Below are positions 1-8,113 of a stretch of DNA of 34,557 nt, in pieces. The notes below the pieces were generated by a model that worked only from the letters and a program-made list of their open reading frames with translations, was not told the origin of the DNA and ran no database searches. The stretch is from Halieaceae bacterium (GTDB taxonomy: Bacteria; Pseudomonadota; Gammaproteobacteria; Pseudomonadales; Halieaceae): contig CACOYM010000019.1 of the NCBI GenBank assembly GCA_902631395.1, positions 1 through 34,557 on the forward strand, read 5' to 3'. The stretch's first letter is position 1. Every line of letters begins with the position of its first letter. The translations under genes were made by a program, and so were the position numbers.

Positions 1-1319
1 AGGCTGCGCGCGCCATTGACGCGGCAAATGCCGCCCTGCCCGCGTGGATGAATGAAACGGCCTATGCCCGGTCCAAGGTGTTGTATCGCAGCTACCAGTT
101 GATGCTCGAGCAGCAACGGGAGCTGGCCGAGCTGATGACCCGGGAGCAAGGCAAGCCGCAAAAGGCATCTATGAATGAGGTGAAATACGCGGCAGATTTT
201 CTACTGTGGTTCGCTGAAGAGGCCAAGCGGGTTTACGGAGAGACGATTCCGTCAGCGCGATCAGACCAGCGCTTTCTGGTGCAAAAGCAAGCAGTTGGCG
301 TGGTCGCCGCTGTCACGCCCTGGAACTACCCGATCTCCATGTTAACGCGTAAGCTCGGACCCGCATTAGCAGCAGGCTGCACTGTGGTGCTAAAGCCAGC
401 CGAAAGCACACCACTCTGCGCCATAGCCGTCTTCAAAATCCTCGAAGCGGCTGGCTTACCTGCGGGCGTTGCCAATCTCGTTACGGCGAGTGACCCAAGG
501 CCCATCGGCGAGGTGTTCTGCACTCACCCTGCGGTCCGCAAACTGACCTTTACCGGTTCTACCGCGGTAGGCAAGCATTTGGCGCAGGCCTCCGCCCCGC
601 AGCTGAAGCGGGTATCGATGGAGCTTGGTGGTCATGCACCCTTTATCGTGTATGACGATGCCGACCCCGTGCATGCGGGCAAGGGCGTGTCATTGGTGAA
701 GTTTCTCAACACTGGTCAGGCCTGCATCAGCCCGAATCGGATATTCGTACAGCGACGCATCCTCGATCCTTTTCTCGAGACCTTGCAGGCCCGTGTGAGT
801 AACATGCAGGCGGGTGATGGCATGGATCCGGCCAACAGTATCGGTCCGCTCATTAATGAAGCGGCGATCCAAAAGGTCGATCGACAAGTGCAGGACGCCA
901 TCAGTCAGGGTGCTACTCTGTTGGCGGGGGGCTCCCGCTTAACCGAGGGCGGTTTGGACCGGGGTTACTTCTACGGTGCTACGCTACTGAGCAATGTCAC
1001 GCCGGAAATGCTGATCTATCGCGAGGAGACGTTTGGGCCCGTCGCCGCAGTAGTGCCCTTTGACGACGAGGACGACGTGATCGGTATGGCCAACGACACA
1101 GACTATGGATTGGCCGCTTATATATATACCCAGAACCTCGCGCGGGCACTGCGGACTTTCGAACAACTGCAGTTTGGCATTATAGGTATCAATGACATTA
1201 ACCCCACCAGCGCCGCGGCGCCGTTTGGGGGCATGAAAGAGAGCGGCTTGGGCCGCGAGGGCGCGCGCGAGGGTATCGAGGAATACCTTGAGACCAAACT
1301 TGGCGGCCTCAGTATTTGA
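1..1319 (+). CDS. NAD(P)-dependent aldehyde dehydrogenase, 5' end outside window
   Basis: This enzyme should oxidise an aldehyde to its carboxylate in the cytoplasm. The frame is open to the first base of the window, so the true start lies upstream; the first in-frame ATG at 48 is internal, because the residues before it (AAIDAANAALPAWMNE-like) fit the normal N-terminal part of the succinate-semialdehyde dehydrogenase branch. Visible family marks are the VTPWNYP segment, the cofactor-binding LKPAESTP and TFTGSTAVGK stretches, the general-base Glu in MELGGHAPF and the catalytic Cys in NTGQACISPNR. The C-terminus with PFGGMKESGLGREG is complete. It leads a plus-strand operon: the next gene starts 26 bases on behind a clear AAGGAG. 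The substrate cannot be read from sequence; a GabD-type semialdehyde dehydrogenase is the nearest group. Confidence 0.93.
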   Translation, partial: AARAIDAANAALPAWMNETAYARSKVLYRSYQLMLEQQRELAELMTREQGKPQKASMNEVKYAADFLLWFAEEAKRVYGETIPSARSDQRFLVQKQAVGVVAAVTPWNYPISMLTRKLGPALAAGCTVVLKPAESTPLCAIAVFKILEAAGLPAGVANLVTASDPRPIGEVFCTHPAVRKLTFTGSTAVGKHLAQASAPQLKRVSMELGGHAPFIVYDDADPVHAGKGVSLVKFLNTGQACISPNRIFVQRRILDPFLETLQARVSNMQAGDGMDPANSIGPLINEAAIQKVDRQVQDAISQGATLLAGGSRLTEGGLDRGYFYGATLLSNVTPEMLIYREETFGPVAAVVPFDDEDDVIGMANDTDYGLAAYIYTQNLARALRTFEQLQFGIIGINDINPTSAAAPFGGMKESGLGREGAREGIEEYLETKLGGLSI

Positions 1320-1345
1320 TGGCATGACGCAGCAAGGAGCACATC

Positions 1346-2656
1346 ATGGCAGGACCTGACTATCCCGGCCTGGACACATTGGCACTGCATGCCGGCGCAC
1401 AACCAGATCCCTCAACGGGAGCAAGAGCCACGCCGATTTACCAGTCAGCCTCTTTTTGCTTCCCCGACTCGGATTACGCGGCGTCACTGTTTAATATCGA
1501 GCGCGCAGGGCATGTGTACTCTCGGCTCAGCAATCCCACCAATGCTGTACTCGAGGAGCGCATAGCGGCACTTGAAGGCGGCGTGGGTGCCATAGCCACC
1601 GCCAGCGGCCAGGCTGCACTGCACTTGGCCATCATTACTCTGATGGGTGCTAGCTCGCATATTGTGGCCTCGGCAGCACTTTATGGTGGCAGCCACAACC
1701 TGCTGGCCTATACACTGCCCCGTTTTGGCATCGAAACCACCTTTGTGGACCCTCGGGACCCCCAAGCTTTTGCCAATGCGATTCAGGACAACACCCGCCT
1801 GGTATTCGGTGAGACGCTGGGCAACCCTAGCCTTGACGTGCTCAACATCCCAGCGATTGCCGAGGTCGCACACGCCGCCGGTCTGCCACTTATGGTCGAC
1901 TCCACAACGACCACGCCCTATCTGATTAAGCCCTTTGAACTAGGGGCTGACATCATTCAGCACTCAGCAACCAAGTTCCTGAGCGGGCACGGTATCGTCA
2001 TTGGGGGATTGCTCGTTGACAGCAGCCAGTTTGAGTGGGAAGCCTCCGGGAAATTTCCAACTCTTTCAGAGCCTTATGAAGGCTTTCACAACCTGATTTT
2101 CACTGAAGAATTCGGCCCTGCCGCCATGATTCAGCGGGCCCGCAAAGAGGGGCTGCGTGACTTTGGCGCTTGTATGGCCCCTACCTCAGCCTTTCACATT
2201 CTGCAGGGCATCGAAACACTCTCGGTTCGTATGAGCCGGCACGTGGAGAACACTCGCACCATCACGGCGTTTTTGCTCGAACAAGAGCCGGTAACTCGGG
2301 TGGGCTACCCTGAGCTCGACGGGCATCCCGATCAAGCACTTGCCAAAGAGCTGTTGCCCAACGGATGTGGCGCCGTCTTCAGCTTTGATCTGGCAGGCGG
2401 TCGCGAAGCCGGTATCGCCTTTGTTGATGCACTCAGCGTGTTCTCACACCTCGCCAATATTGGTGACGCCAAGTCACTCGTGATTCACCCAGCGAGTACC
2501 ACCCATCACCGAATGGATGCCGAGGCGCTAGCCGCAGGCGGCATTGGCGAGGGCACGATTCGCCTGTCAATTGGCCTCGAGGACCCCAAGGACCTGATAG
2601 CCGATTTAAAACGGGGCCTGCGCGCCGCAGGCAAAAAAGCGGGAGGCAGTCGCTGA
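1346..2656 (+). CDS. O-acetylhomoserine sulfhydrylase-like PLP enzyme (Cys/Met metabolism family)
   Basis: This is a 436-residue fold-type I PLP enzyme of the Cys/Met metabolism family, full length for the MetY branch. The PLP-binding Lys is K210 in SATKFLSGHG, the pyridine-nitrogen Asp is D185 in VDST, and the YSRLSNPTN and ALEGG motifs lie near residues 58-79. MetY enzymes replace the acetyl group of O-acetylhomoserine with sulfide or a thiol. Other members are gamma-lyases or gamma-replacement enzymes with other substrates. Its place between an aldehyde dehydrogenase and a hydrolase, rather than with methionine genes, suggests a catabolic or thiol-handling role; that is inference. The ATG follows AAGGAG at a 6-base spacing. 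The stop overlaps the next start (TGATG), so the two are probably translationally coupled. Confidence 0.9.
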   Translation: MAGPDYPGLDTLALHAGAQPDPSTGARATPIYQSASFCFPDSDYAASLFNIERAGHVYSRLSNPTNAVLEERIAALEGGVGAIATASGQAALHLAIITLMGASSHIVASAALYGGSHNLLAYTLPRFGIETTFVDPRDPQAFANAIQDNTRLVFGETLGNPSLDVLNIPAIAEVAHAAGLPLMVDSTTTTPYLIKPFELGADIIQHSATKFLSGHGIVIGGLLVDSSQFEWEASGKFPTLSEPYEGFHNLIFTEEFGPAAMIQRARKEGLRDFGACMAPTSAFHILQGIETLSVRMSRHVENTRTITAFLLEQEPVTRVGYPELDGHPDQALAKELLPNGCGAVFSFDLAGGREAGIAFVDALSVFSHLANIGDAKSLVIHPASTTHHRMDAEALAAGGIGEGTIRLSIGLEDPKDLIADLKRGLRAAGKKAGGSR

Positions 2657-3444
2657 TGCGCATTGCGGTCAACGGCGAGACGGCATACTGCTACACCAAC
2701 TCCCGGGATATCGAGACAGACAAGCCGACGGTGGTATTCATCCACGGGTCCGGCATGGATCACACGGTGTGGACACTGGCTAGCCGTCACTTTGCCCGGC
2801 ACGGCAATAATGTCGTTTCAGTAGACCTCCCCGGTCATGGACGCTCAACGGGTAGCCCATTGGCAACAGTGGAGGAGATGGCCAGCTGGGTGATCGCAAT
2901 GTTAGACGCATTGGCTATCACCGATGCCGCGCTGGTGGGCCACAGTCTGGGCAGTCTCATCGCGCTGGAGTGCGCTGCCTCGCACAGCGATCGTGTCAGA
3001 GCGATTGCCCTGGTCGGCACTTCTTCGCCCATGCCGGTGTCAGATGCCATACTCGACGCTGCCGAGGCGGATGATCACGCTGCTTTCGACATGCTGACCC
3101 AATGGGGCTTCAGCAAGCGCCATCAGTTCGGCGGCAACCGAAATTCGGGTATCTGGATGATCGGCAACACCCTAAGACTCTATGAGCGCTCAGCGCCCGG
3201 CGTGCTGTTTCACGACATGCGCGCGTGCAACGAATACACCTCGGGAACTGATCAAGCAGCAAAGATCGCGTGCCCTGCTATGCTCATTTTAGGAGCCGAG
3301 GACCGGCTGACACCCGTGCGGAGTACTCGGGCACTGCAAGAGGCGATTCCGTCACCGGTAGTGGAAATCTTACCGGGCGCAGGACACACGATCATGGTTG
3401 AGGCACCCAACGCCATGCTCGACGCGCTTCATAAGGTGCTGTAG
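2656..3444 (+). CDS. alpha/beta hydrolase
   Basis: A 262-residue alpha/beta-fold hydrolase without a signal peptide, so cytoplasmic. The oxyanion-hole HGSG motif is at 30-33. The nucleophile elbow GHSLGS carries S97, the acid is probably D216 in GAEDRLTPV, and the catalytic His is H244 in GAGHTIM. The triad is complete and the length is typical of the carboxylesterase, C-C hydrolase and haloperoxidase-like groups. Sequence does not separate these. Its start overlaps the stop of the PLP enzyme by one base, so it is the last cistron of the plus-strand operon. It converges on the minus-strand operon that ends 62 bases further on. I see no clear terminator in that gap. Confidence 0.9.
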   Translation: MRIAVNGETAYCYTNSRDIETDKPTVVFIHGSGMDHTVWTLASRHFARHGNNVVSVDLPGHGRSTGSPLATVEEMASWVIAMLDALAITDAALVGHSLGSLIALECAASHSDRVRAIALVGTSSPMPVSDAILDAAEADDHAAFDMLTQWGFSKRHQFGGNRNSGIWMIGNTLRLYERSAPGVLFHDMRACNEYTSGTDQAAKIACPAMLILGAEDRLTPVRSTRALQEAIPSPVVEILPGAGHTIMVEAPNAMLDALHKVL

Positions 3445-3506
3445 GGCCTGCAACTGCCCACAACCCCCTAGTCCGAGCAATCCATCTGCATCGATGCGAC
3501 TTGGGC

Positions 3507-4109
3507 TTACTGTTGAATCATCTCTTCGACCTGAATGATGCGCTCTTTGCCAAAAAACATCTCATCGCCCACGAAGAAGGTCGGCACCCCAAAGGCGCCG
3601 CGATCGGCTGCTTGCTGAGTGTTGTGGAGCAACGCGTCTTTAACTGGCTGGGTCTGGATGTCCTCGACCAACGCTGCGGCATCCAGGCCCGCTGACTGCC
3701 AAACATCCGCCGCCACTCCGGGATCCCCCATGTTTTGCTCCTGCTCCCACATGGCCGACAGGTTCACGGCTACATACTCATCCCCCACACCCAGTTGCTG
3801 AGCGGCGATGAAGCCCCTCATCAGCATGATGGTATTGATCGGAAAATACGGATTGAACTTAAACTGATTAAGCTCATGCGCGGCGATAAAACGCTGGGTC
3901 TCCAGCATGTCGTAGTCGAGCTTCCCTTTCACCTCACCGAAGGCCACCATCGGCGCCTGATTGTTTGTGAGCTTAAATAGCCCGCCCAGTAACACGGGCG
4001 TGAGCGTCAACGGGGCACCGTAGCGCTCGGCGACATCGGTCAATACATGATAAGAGAGATAAGCATTTGGGCTGGCGAAGTCGAATAGGAATTCGATATT
4101 GGCGGACAC
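3507..4109 (-). CDS. DsbA-fold isomerase, 2-hydroxychromene-2-carboxylate isomerase / GST-kappa family
   Basis: This 200-residue protein has the thioredoxin-like fold of the HCCA isomerase/GST-kappa group. The N-terminus FLFDFASPNAYLSY carries the family Ser (S13) where DsbA would have its CXXC motif. The C-terminal part has the cis-Pro segment GVPTFFVGDEMFFGKER. Known members use glutathione to isomerise 2-hydroxychromene-2-carboxylate in naphthalene breakdown, or act as kappa-class glutathione transferases. It starts at GTG behind AAGGAG with 9 bases between, 14 bases after the dioxygenase stop. It is the last gene of a five-gene minus-strand operon that begins with a second glutathione-dependent enzyme, which supports glutathione chemistry in the pathway. 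The real substrate is unknown. Confidence 0.9.
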   Translation of the reverse strand: MSANIEFLFDFASPNAYLSYHVLTDVAERYGAPLTLTPVLLGGLFKLTNNQAPMVAFGEVKGKLDYDMLETQRFIAAHELNQFKFNPYFPINTIMLMRGFIAAQQLGVGDEYVAVNLSAMWEQEQNMGDPGVAADVWQSAGLDAAALVEDIQTQPVKDALLHNTQQAADRGAFGVPTFFVGDEMFFGKERIIQVEEMIQQ

Positions 4110-4123
4110 GTTTTTACTCCTTG

Positions 4124-4972
4124 CTAAAACTGCGTATCTGAGATCGTGGTTCGGTGGAGTAGACGATCGTAGCCGTCATAGCCACCTGTGGCGGCGTGCA
4201 GCACTGAGCGGTTATCCCACATGACCAGCATACCTGGCTGCCACCGTTGGGCGTATACGAACTCGGGTTTGGTCTGGTGCTCGTAGAGCTCTACCAACAG
4301 TGCATCGCTCTCTTCTCTCTCCAGCCCGACAAACCCTTTGATATAAGCGGCGGAGGAGAATAACGCGCGCTTACCCGTCTCATAGTGGGTTCTGACCAAG
4401 GGGTGTTCGAAGGTTTCCAGCGCCCGCTCACTGGGCAGGATTTTCATGCTGCGCCCCTGCTCCTGATCAGCCTCACCGTAGGCGCCATCAGGCGCGTAGC
4501 CCAGTGCCGCCGAGTGGATGGCGGTGAGACTTTCTACTCGCGCCCGCAGATCATCGGGCATCTGCTTATAAGCGGCCACTTGATCCGCAAAGAGCGTATC
4601 CCCGCCCACTGGCGGAATGGTAACGCCGTAAAGCGCCGTCGCAGCAGGAGGGACCGGCATAAAGCTCCAGTCGCTGTGAAAAAACTCGGCGAAGATGGTG
4701 GTTGTCTCGTCAGCGTTGCGCTGGATGGCCGCCACCTGGGGATGCTCGTCGATATGACCGAAAAACGGATCCTCACCGATCTCACCGAACTGCTCACTGA
4801 ACCCGACTAGGTGTGCGGGCGTGAGCTGCTGATCGGGGAATGCGACGACTTTGTGCTCCAACCAGTGCTCACGAATCTCCGCTACCAGATCATCCGACAG
4901 CGACTGATTCAGTTGCACGCCGGTAATGGTTGCCCCGCAACTCGCGCCAGAGGGCTGGACTGTCAAACTCAT
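4124..4972 (-). CDS. TauD/TfdA family 2-oxoglutarate-dependent dioxygenase
   Basis: A 282-residue Fe(II)/2-oxoglutarate dioxygenase, the normal length for TauD/TfdA. The facial triad is visible: H99 and D101 in FHSDWSF, and H259 in NRSVLHAATGGY. The 2-oxoglutarate-binding Arg is R274 in LLHRTTI. Such enzymes hydroxylate a carbon next to a heteroatom (sulfonate in TauD, aryl ether in TfdA), which often makes the product fall apart and release sulfite, an alcohol or a phenol. That suits a pathway that also has an aldehyde dehydrogenase. The start is ATG, with an AGAGG 12 bases before it. It lies 36 bases after the SDR stop. The substrate class cannot be assigned from sequence alone. Confidence 0.92.
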   Translation of the reverse strand: MSLTVQPSGASCGATITGVQLNQSLSDDLVAEIREHWLEHKVVAFPDQQLTPAHLVGFSEQFGEIGEDPFFGHIDEHPQVAAIQRNADETTTIFAEFFHSDWSFMPVPPAATALYGVTIPPVGGDTLFADQVAAYKQMPDDLRARVESLTAIHSAALGYAPDGAYGEADQEQGRSMKILPSERALETFEHPLVRTHYETGKRALFSSAAYIKGFVGLEREESDALLVELYEHQTKPEFVYAQRWQPGMLVMWDNRSVLHAATGGYDGYDRLLHRTTISDTQF

Positions 4973-5008
4973 TGGGTTGCTGCTACCTCTGATCCAGTCT
5001 GTGGCCGT

Positions 5009-5788
5009 TTAAATGTTAACGGCATGATTCCACCAGGCCAGATCGGAGTAGGCCCGCAGATCGAGCTCGTGGGTCCAGGCGGAGCGATGCTGCTGCGCGA
5101 GGTGGTAATAGGTCTCCGCTATCTCCTCGGGCAGCAGCAATCCGTCCTTATCTTTACCCTTGGCCTCTCTCAAAGCCTCGAAATTCTCAGCGCCCAACAT
5201 CTTGCCCAACGTGTCGGGCGCGTCTACCGCGCCATCAATAACAATATGCACCACGTGGACCCCTTGCGCCGCAAACTCGGCGCTCAAGCTTTGGCAAAGC
5301 AGGCGTCGCCCTGCCATCGCTGCAGCGTGAGAGTGCTGGCCGCTGTTACCCCGAACTGCTGCGGTAGCAGAAGTCACCAGAACGGTGCCGTGCCCGCGCT
5401 CGATCATGAGCGGCACGAGTACCTTTGCCACGCGGAAAAGCCCAAAACACGCCATTCTCCAACCCAGCTCGAAGGTCTTCAGCGGGGTGTCGTCCAAGGA
5501 GCGGTTGCCGATCTGGGCTCCGAGGTTATAGATCACCGTATCGATAGGGGCGATCGCCTCAACTTCTTCGATGAGTCCCTCAAGCGCGCCGTTGTCTACG
5601 GCGTTAAGAAGATGGCCACTAGCAAACATCCCCGCCTCTTGAATGCCCGATACCATCTTATTCAGTCCGTCGATGTCACTGCGCCGGCACAGTGCCGCAT
5701 GGTAACCCTCGGCGGCAAATTTCTTCCCAACGCTGCCACCAATTCCCGCGCCCGCACCAATTACCAAGCAAGTCTTCTCTGCGGCCAA
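5009..5788 (-). CDS. short-chain dehydrogenase/reductase family protein with degraded active site
   Basis: The Rossmann fold is clear: GAGAGIGG near residue 11 binds the dinucleotide and NLGAQ sits at about 88. A Ser is present at S140 (VTSATAAVRG). At the place of the YxxxK active site the protein reads HAAAM (154-158), so by eye both the catalytic Tyr and Lys are replaced. Related SDRs often carry FxxxK here; losing the Lys as well is unusual. It may be a non-catalytic or substrate-shaping protein, or use a different mechanism. The start is TTG, chosen because AGAGGAG lies 8 bases before it and the Rossmann motif follows at once. It begins 15 bases after the CoA-transferase stop. Confidence 0.88.
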   Translation of the reverse strand: MAAEKTCLVIGAGAGIGGSVGKKFAAEGYHAALCRRSDIDGLNKMVSGIQEAGMFASGHLLNAVDNGALEGLIEEVEAIAPIDTVIYNLGAQIGNRSLDDTPLKTFELGWRMACFGLFRVAKVLVPLMIERGHGTVLVTSATAAVRGNSGQHSHAAAMAGRRLLCQSLSAEFAAQGVHVVHIVIDGAVDAPDTLGKMLGAENFEALREAKGKDKDGLLLPEEIAETYYHLAQQHRSAWTHELDLRAYSDLAWWNHAVNI

Positions 5789-5803
5789 TGCTCGCTCTCC
5801 TCT

Positions 5804-6985
5804 CTAATCCAAAACTGTGCCGGCGCTGATAAGCGCATCGATTGCGGCCTGATCGTAGCCAATGGCCTCAAGCACCTCTCTTCCGTGCTCACCCAATCTC
5901 GGCGCCGGCCGCGACACGCTGGCAGGAGTTTTGTCGAAACGCGCAGCATGCCGTGCCTGACGGACCTCACCAAAATCCTCGAAATACAGGTGATCTACAG
6001 ATCCGTTAGCGATAACCTGCTCGTGGTCTAATAGCTCAGAACGATCGATGATAGGAGCGCAGGGCACCCCCTCCTGATCAAAACGTGCCAGGATTTCTTC
6101 GCTAGGCCACTTTTTAATTTCTTCGGCCGTGATCTCTTTGCGCTCACTGTTATGAGAAAACCGACCTTGTGCGGTGCTGAAATTAGGGTGATCGATCAGA
6201 TCCTCACGATTGAGCGCTCGACACATGCCCTGCCATTCTGTGTCGGAGATCGCGCCCGCAGTAATGAATCTATCCTGTGTCTCGAAGATCAGATCCATTG
6301 CGCCCTGATATTTGCGCACATCAAACTCGTGATCGGCGTAAGTCAGACCCGCCATCGCCTCAGGCCAGAACAGGCTCAACATCGCGTCGAGCATGGATAG
6401 TCGAATGTGCTGCCCTTGCCCTGACCTTTCCCTAGCAAACAAAGCGGTACTGATCGCTTGGGCAGCGGTGATGGCGGTGACCTTGTCAGCGATGATGATA
6501 CGAAACATCTGGGGTCGGCCCGTGATGCGATCGGCCTGAATATCGGTTGCGCAAGACAGTGCCTGAATCACAGGGTCATATACACGCTTTTGGGCGTATG
6601 GCCCCTCCTCTCCAAAACCATTGATCGACACATAAATCAGCTTCTGGTTGAGCTCCCTAAGCACGGGTTCCCCAAAACCCATGCGCTCCATCGCGCCGGG
6701 TCGGAAGTTCTGAATGAGCACGTCGGCGCTTTTCACCAGATCAAATAAAATGTTCTTACCGTCTTCCGACTTCAAGTCGACGGCAATTGATTGCTTGCCA
6801 CGATTACAGGAAAAGAACGCGGCGGTAACCTTGTTCACTGTCGGGCCAATGTGTCGCATCTGTTCGCCTATGGTGGGCTCTACTTTCACTACCTCAGCGC
6901 CCTGATCCGCTAGCATCATTGCCGCAACTGGGCCAGACACCATGCTGGTCAGGTCCAGCACCTTTATCCCTCTGAGTGCGCTCAC
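5804..6985 (-). CDS. CaiB/BaiF (family III) CoA-transferase
   Basis: A 393-residue family III CoA-transferase, full length. The N-terminal signature LRGIKVLDLTSMVSGP is intact. The Asp expected to form the acyl anhydride is D167 in FRIIIADKVTA, which matches the position of D169 in formyl-CoA transferase. ENFRPG-like IQNFRPGAMERMGFG is also present. It should move CoA onto a carboxylic acid so that it can enter a CoA-dependent pathway; family members include DMSP, carnitine, bile-acid and arylsuccinate transferases. The start is GTG and overlaps the GST stop by four bases (GTGA). A terpenoid, aromatic or short-chain acid substrate cannot be told apart from this sequence. Confidence 0.93.
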   Translation of the reverse strand: MSALRGIKVLDLTSMVSGPVAAMMLADQGAEVVKVEPTIGEQMRHIGPTVNKVTAAFFSCNRGKQSIAVDLKSEDGKNILFDLVKSADVLIQNFRPGAMERMGFGEPVLRELNQKLIYVSINGFGEEGPYAQKRVYDPVIQALSCATDIQADRITGRPQMFRIIIADKVTAITAAQAISTALFARERSGQGQHIRLSMLDAMLSLFWPEAMAGLTYADHEFDVRKYQGAMDLIFETQDRFITAGAISDTEWQGMCRALNREDLIDHPNFSTAQGRFSHNSERKEITAEEIKKWPSEEILARFDQEGVPCAPIIDRSELLDHEQVIANGSVDHLYFEDFGEVRQARHAARFDKTPASVSRPAPRLGEHGREVLEAIGYDQAAIDALISAGTVLD

Positions 6986-7620
6986 GGATCACCCCCAAAC
7001 GAATCCGGATAATTTATTCTCATCGCCCGACCGTAAGCCGGTCGGGCTGCATGGACTTCATAGTAACGCTGAATTTCCGCTGGTAAACCCACTTCGTAAG
7101 CGATGCACCAGTCGAGGCAACTCATCAATATAATGTCCGCAAGGCCAAATCCGCCTGCCATTAACGTGACTCGCTCCTCCAGACTTCTTGCGACCACACC
7201 CAAGTGCCTGGTCACATAGTCAGCCGCGCAACTTACCGCATGCGGCGACTCCCCATAGATAGCGCTTAGATCACCATGGCGACGTATGATGTAAAGCCCG
7301 CTCTGGTCTATCTCACCGTAAATATAGGCACACCATTCATCCTCTTCAGCTAATGATTTCTTCGTCTGGGGTATGTAAAACGTACCATTGTCAGAATGCC
7401 GAGTTAGGTAACGGCAGATGGCGACACTTTCCGAGAGCGCTACCTCACTGTCACGGTAAAAGGGAATCTTCTGCTTACGATTCAACTTGGTAAAAGCAGG
7501 TTGCTGGGTCTCACCTGTTCTAGGGCCAATAGCGTGATGCCGGTACTCAAGTCCCATTTCCTCACAAACCCAAATTGGGCGGAAACTGCGGGGCGTTCCA
7601 ACGCCCCATATCTCCCTCAC
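6982..7620 (-). CDS. glutathione S-transferase family protein
   Basis: A 212-residue cytosolic glutathione transferase. The N-terminal thioredoxin-like half (REIWGVGTPRSFRP) is followed by the glutathione-binding elements KIPFYRDSEVALSESVAI, with the cis-Pro and the Glu-Ser pair. The C-terminal half is all helical. I chose GTG at 7620 because GGGAGGG lies 7 bases before it. A second in-frame GTG at 7644 would add eight residues and has no clear binding site. Its end overlaps the CoA-transferase start, so it leads the five-gene operon. With the DsbA-fold isomerase at the far end, the operon holds two glutathione-using enzymes. The role could be ring or thioether cleavage, conjugation or isomerisation. 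Confidence 0.9.
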   Translation of the reverse strand: MREIWGVGTPRSFRPIWVCEEMGLEYRHHAIGPRTGETQQPAFTKLNRKQKIPFYRDSEVALSESVAICRYLTRHSDNGTFYIPQTKKSLAEEDEWCAYIYGEIDQSGLYIIRRHGDLSAIYGESPHAVSCAADYVTRHLGVVARSLEERVTLMAGGFGLADIILMSCLDWCIAYEVGLPAEIQRYYEVHAARPAYGRAMRINYPDSFGGDP

Positions 7621-7644
7621 AAAGCGACCCTCCCTACTACTCAC

Positions 7645-8109
7645 CGCAGACTAGCCTTTCACGGGATAAAAATTAAATGAATAGGTTTGTTACACAGCCA
7701 AATAGAAAGGACTCTAATATGGGCGACCTTTTTGATCGATCTGATCTCAAACTCATAAAAACCACCTCTGATTTCAGAAGCGCACTAGCGGTGACTGATG
7801 CGACGCCTTTTTCACAACTGACCGTCAGCCAGAGGTTTATTTAACCGGGTACTGCTCAAGAAGCTCGAGCGCTATCGTAATTATGTGTTCTCGGTCACCC
7901 CTAGGCCGATTGTCCTTTAGCCCTCCTTATTACACACCACGCCCAATAACCGTGCCTAAGCCACCAACTATCGCCACATATAAAAAGGCGCTATCGTCGT
8001 ATGAGAGCTGTATCTACAAAATACGACACCCCGACTGTCACTATGAGCAAAAAGGGCGCAATGTGAGTGATATCATACAACGCTACGACCAGGTTCAGCC
8101 TGAAACAAT
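7645..8109. other. intergenic region between divergent operons with small or fragmentary ORFs
   Basis: This stretch separates the minus-strand GST operon from the plus-strand gene at 8110 and must hold the GST-operon promoter; I could not pick it with confidence. It also contains two plus-strand short ORFs listed separately (7719-7844 and 7883-8113). Between them, in a third frame, about 7834-7920 reads LLKKLERYRNYVFSVTPRP-like, ending at a TAG. That gives coding-like text in all three frames within 400 bases, which looks more like a decayed gene than two designed small genes. Confidence 0.4.
7719..7844 (+). CDS. small ORF, 41 residues, possibly the 5' fragment of a decayed gene
   Basis: I do not recognise the product. 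The ORF has a good ribosome-binding site, AAAGGA seven bases before ATG, and reads MGDLFDRSDLKLIKTTS and on to a TAA. It is hydrophilic, with no signal peptide or membrane segment. Coding-like text follows in another frame immediately after its stop. It is therefore either a genuine small protein or the start of a gene that has suffered frameshifts. Confidence 0.3.
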   Translation: MGDLFDRSDLKLIKTTSDFRSALAVTDATPFSQLTVSQRFI

Positions 8110-8113
8110 ATGA
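7883..8113 (+). CDS. hypothetical small protein, start uncertain, overlaps the next gene
   Basis: No family is recognised. The 76-codon frame ends in an ATGA overlap with the start of the next gene at 8110, the usual mark of translational coupling, which favours a real upstream cistron. The C-terminal half (about 28-76) is rich in Lys, Tyr and Cys and looks coding; the first 25 residues are less convincing. The ATG at 7883 has no good ribosome-binding site, so the true N-terminus may be in another frame. It may be the last piece of a decayed gene. Confidence 0.3.
   Translation: MCSRSPLGRLSFSPPYYTPRPITVPKPPTIATYKKALSSYESCIYKIRHPDCHYEQKGRNVSDIIQRYDQVQPETI

Noticed and set aside
4811-6031. 406-codon plus-strand ORF
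   Set aside because: It lies antisense to the TauD, SDR and CoA-transferase genes, all of which have clear motifs; its translation shows no domain and an odd Cys/His/Arg-rich composition.
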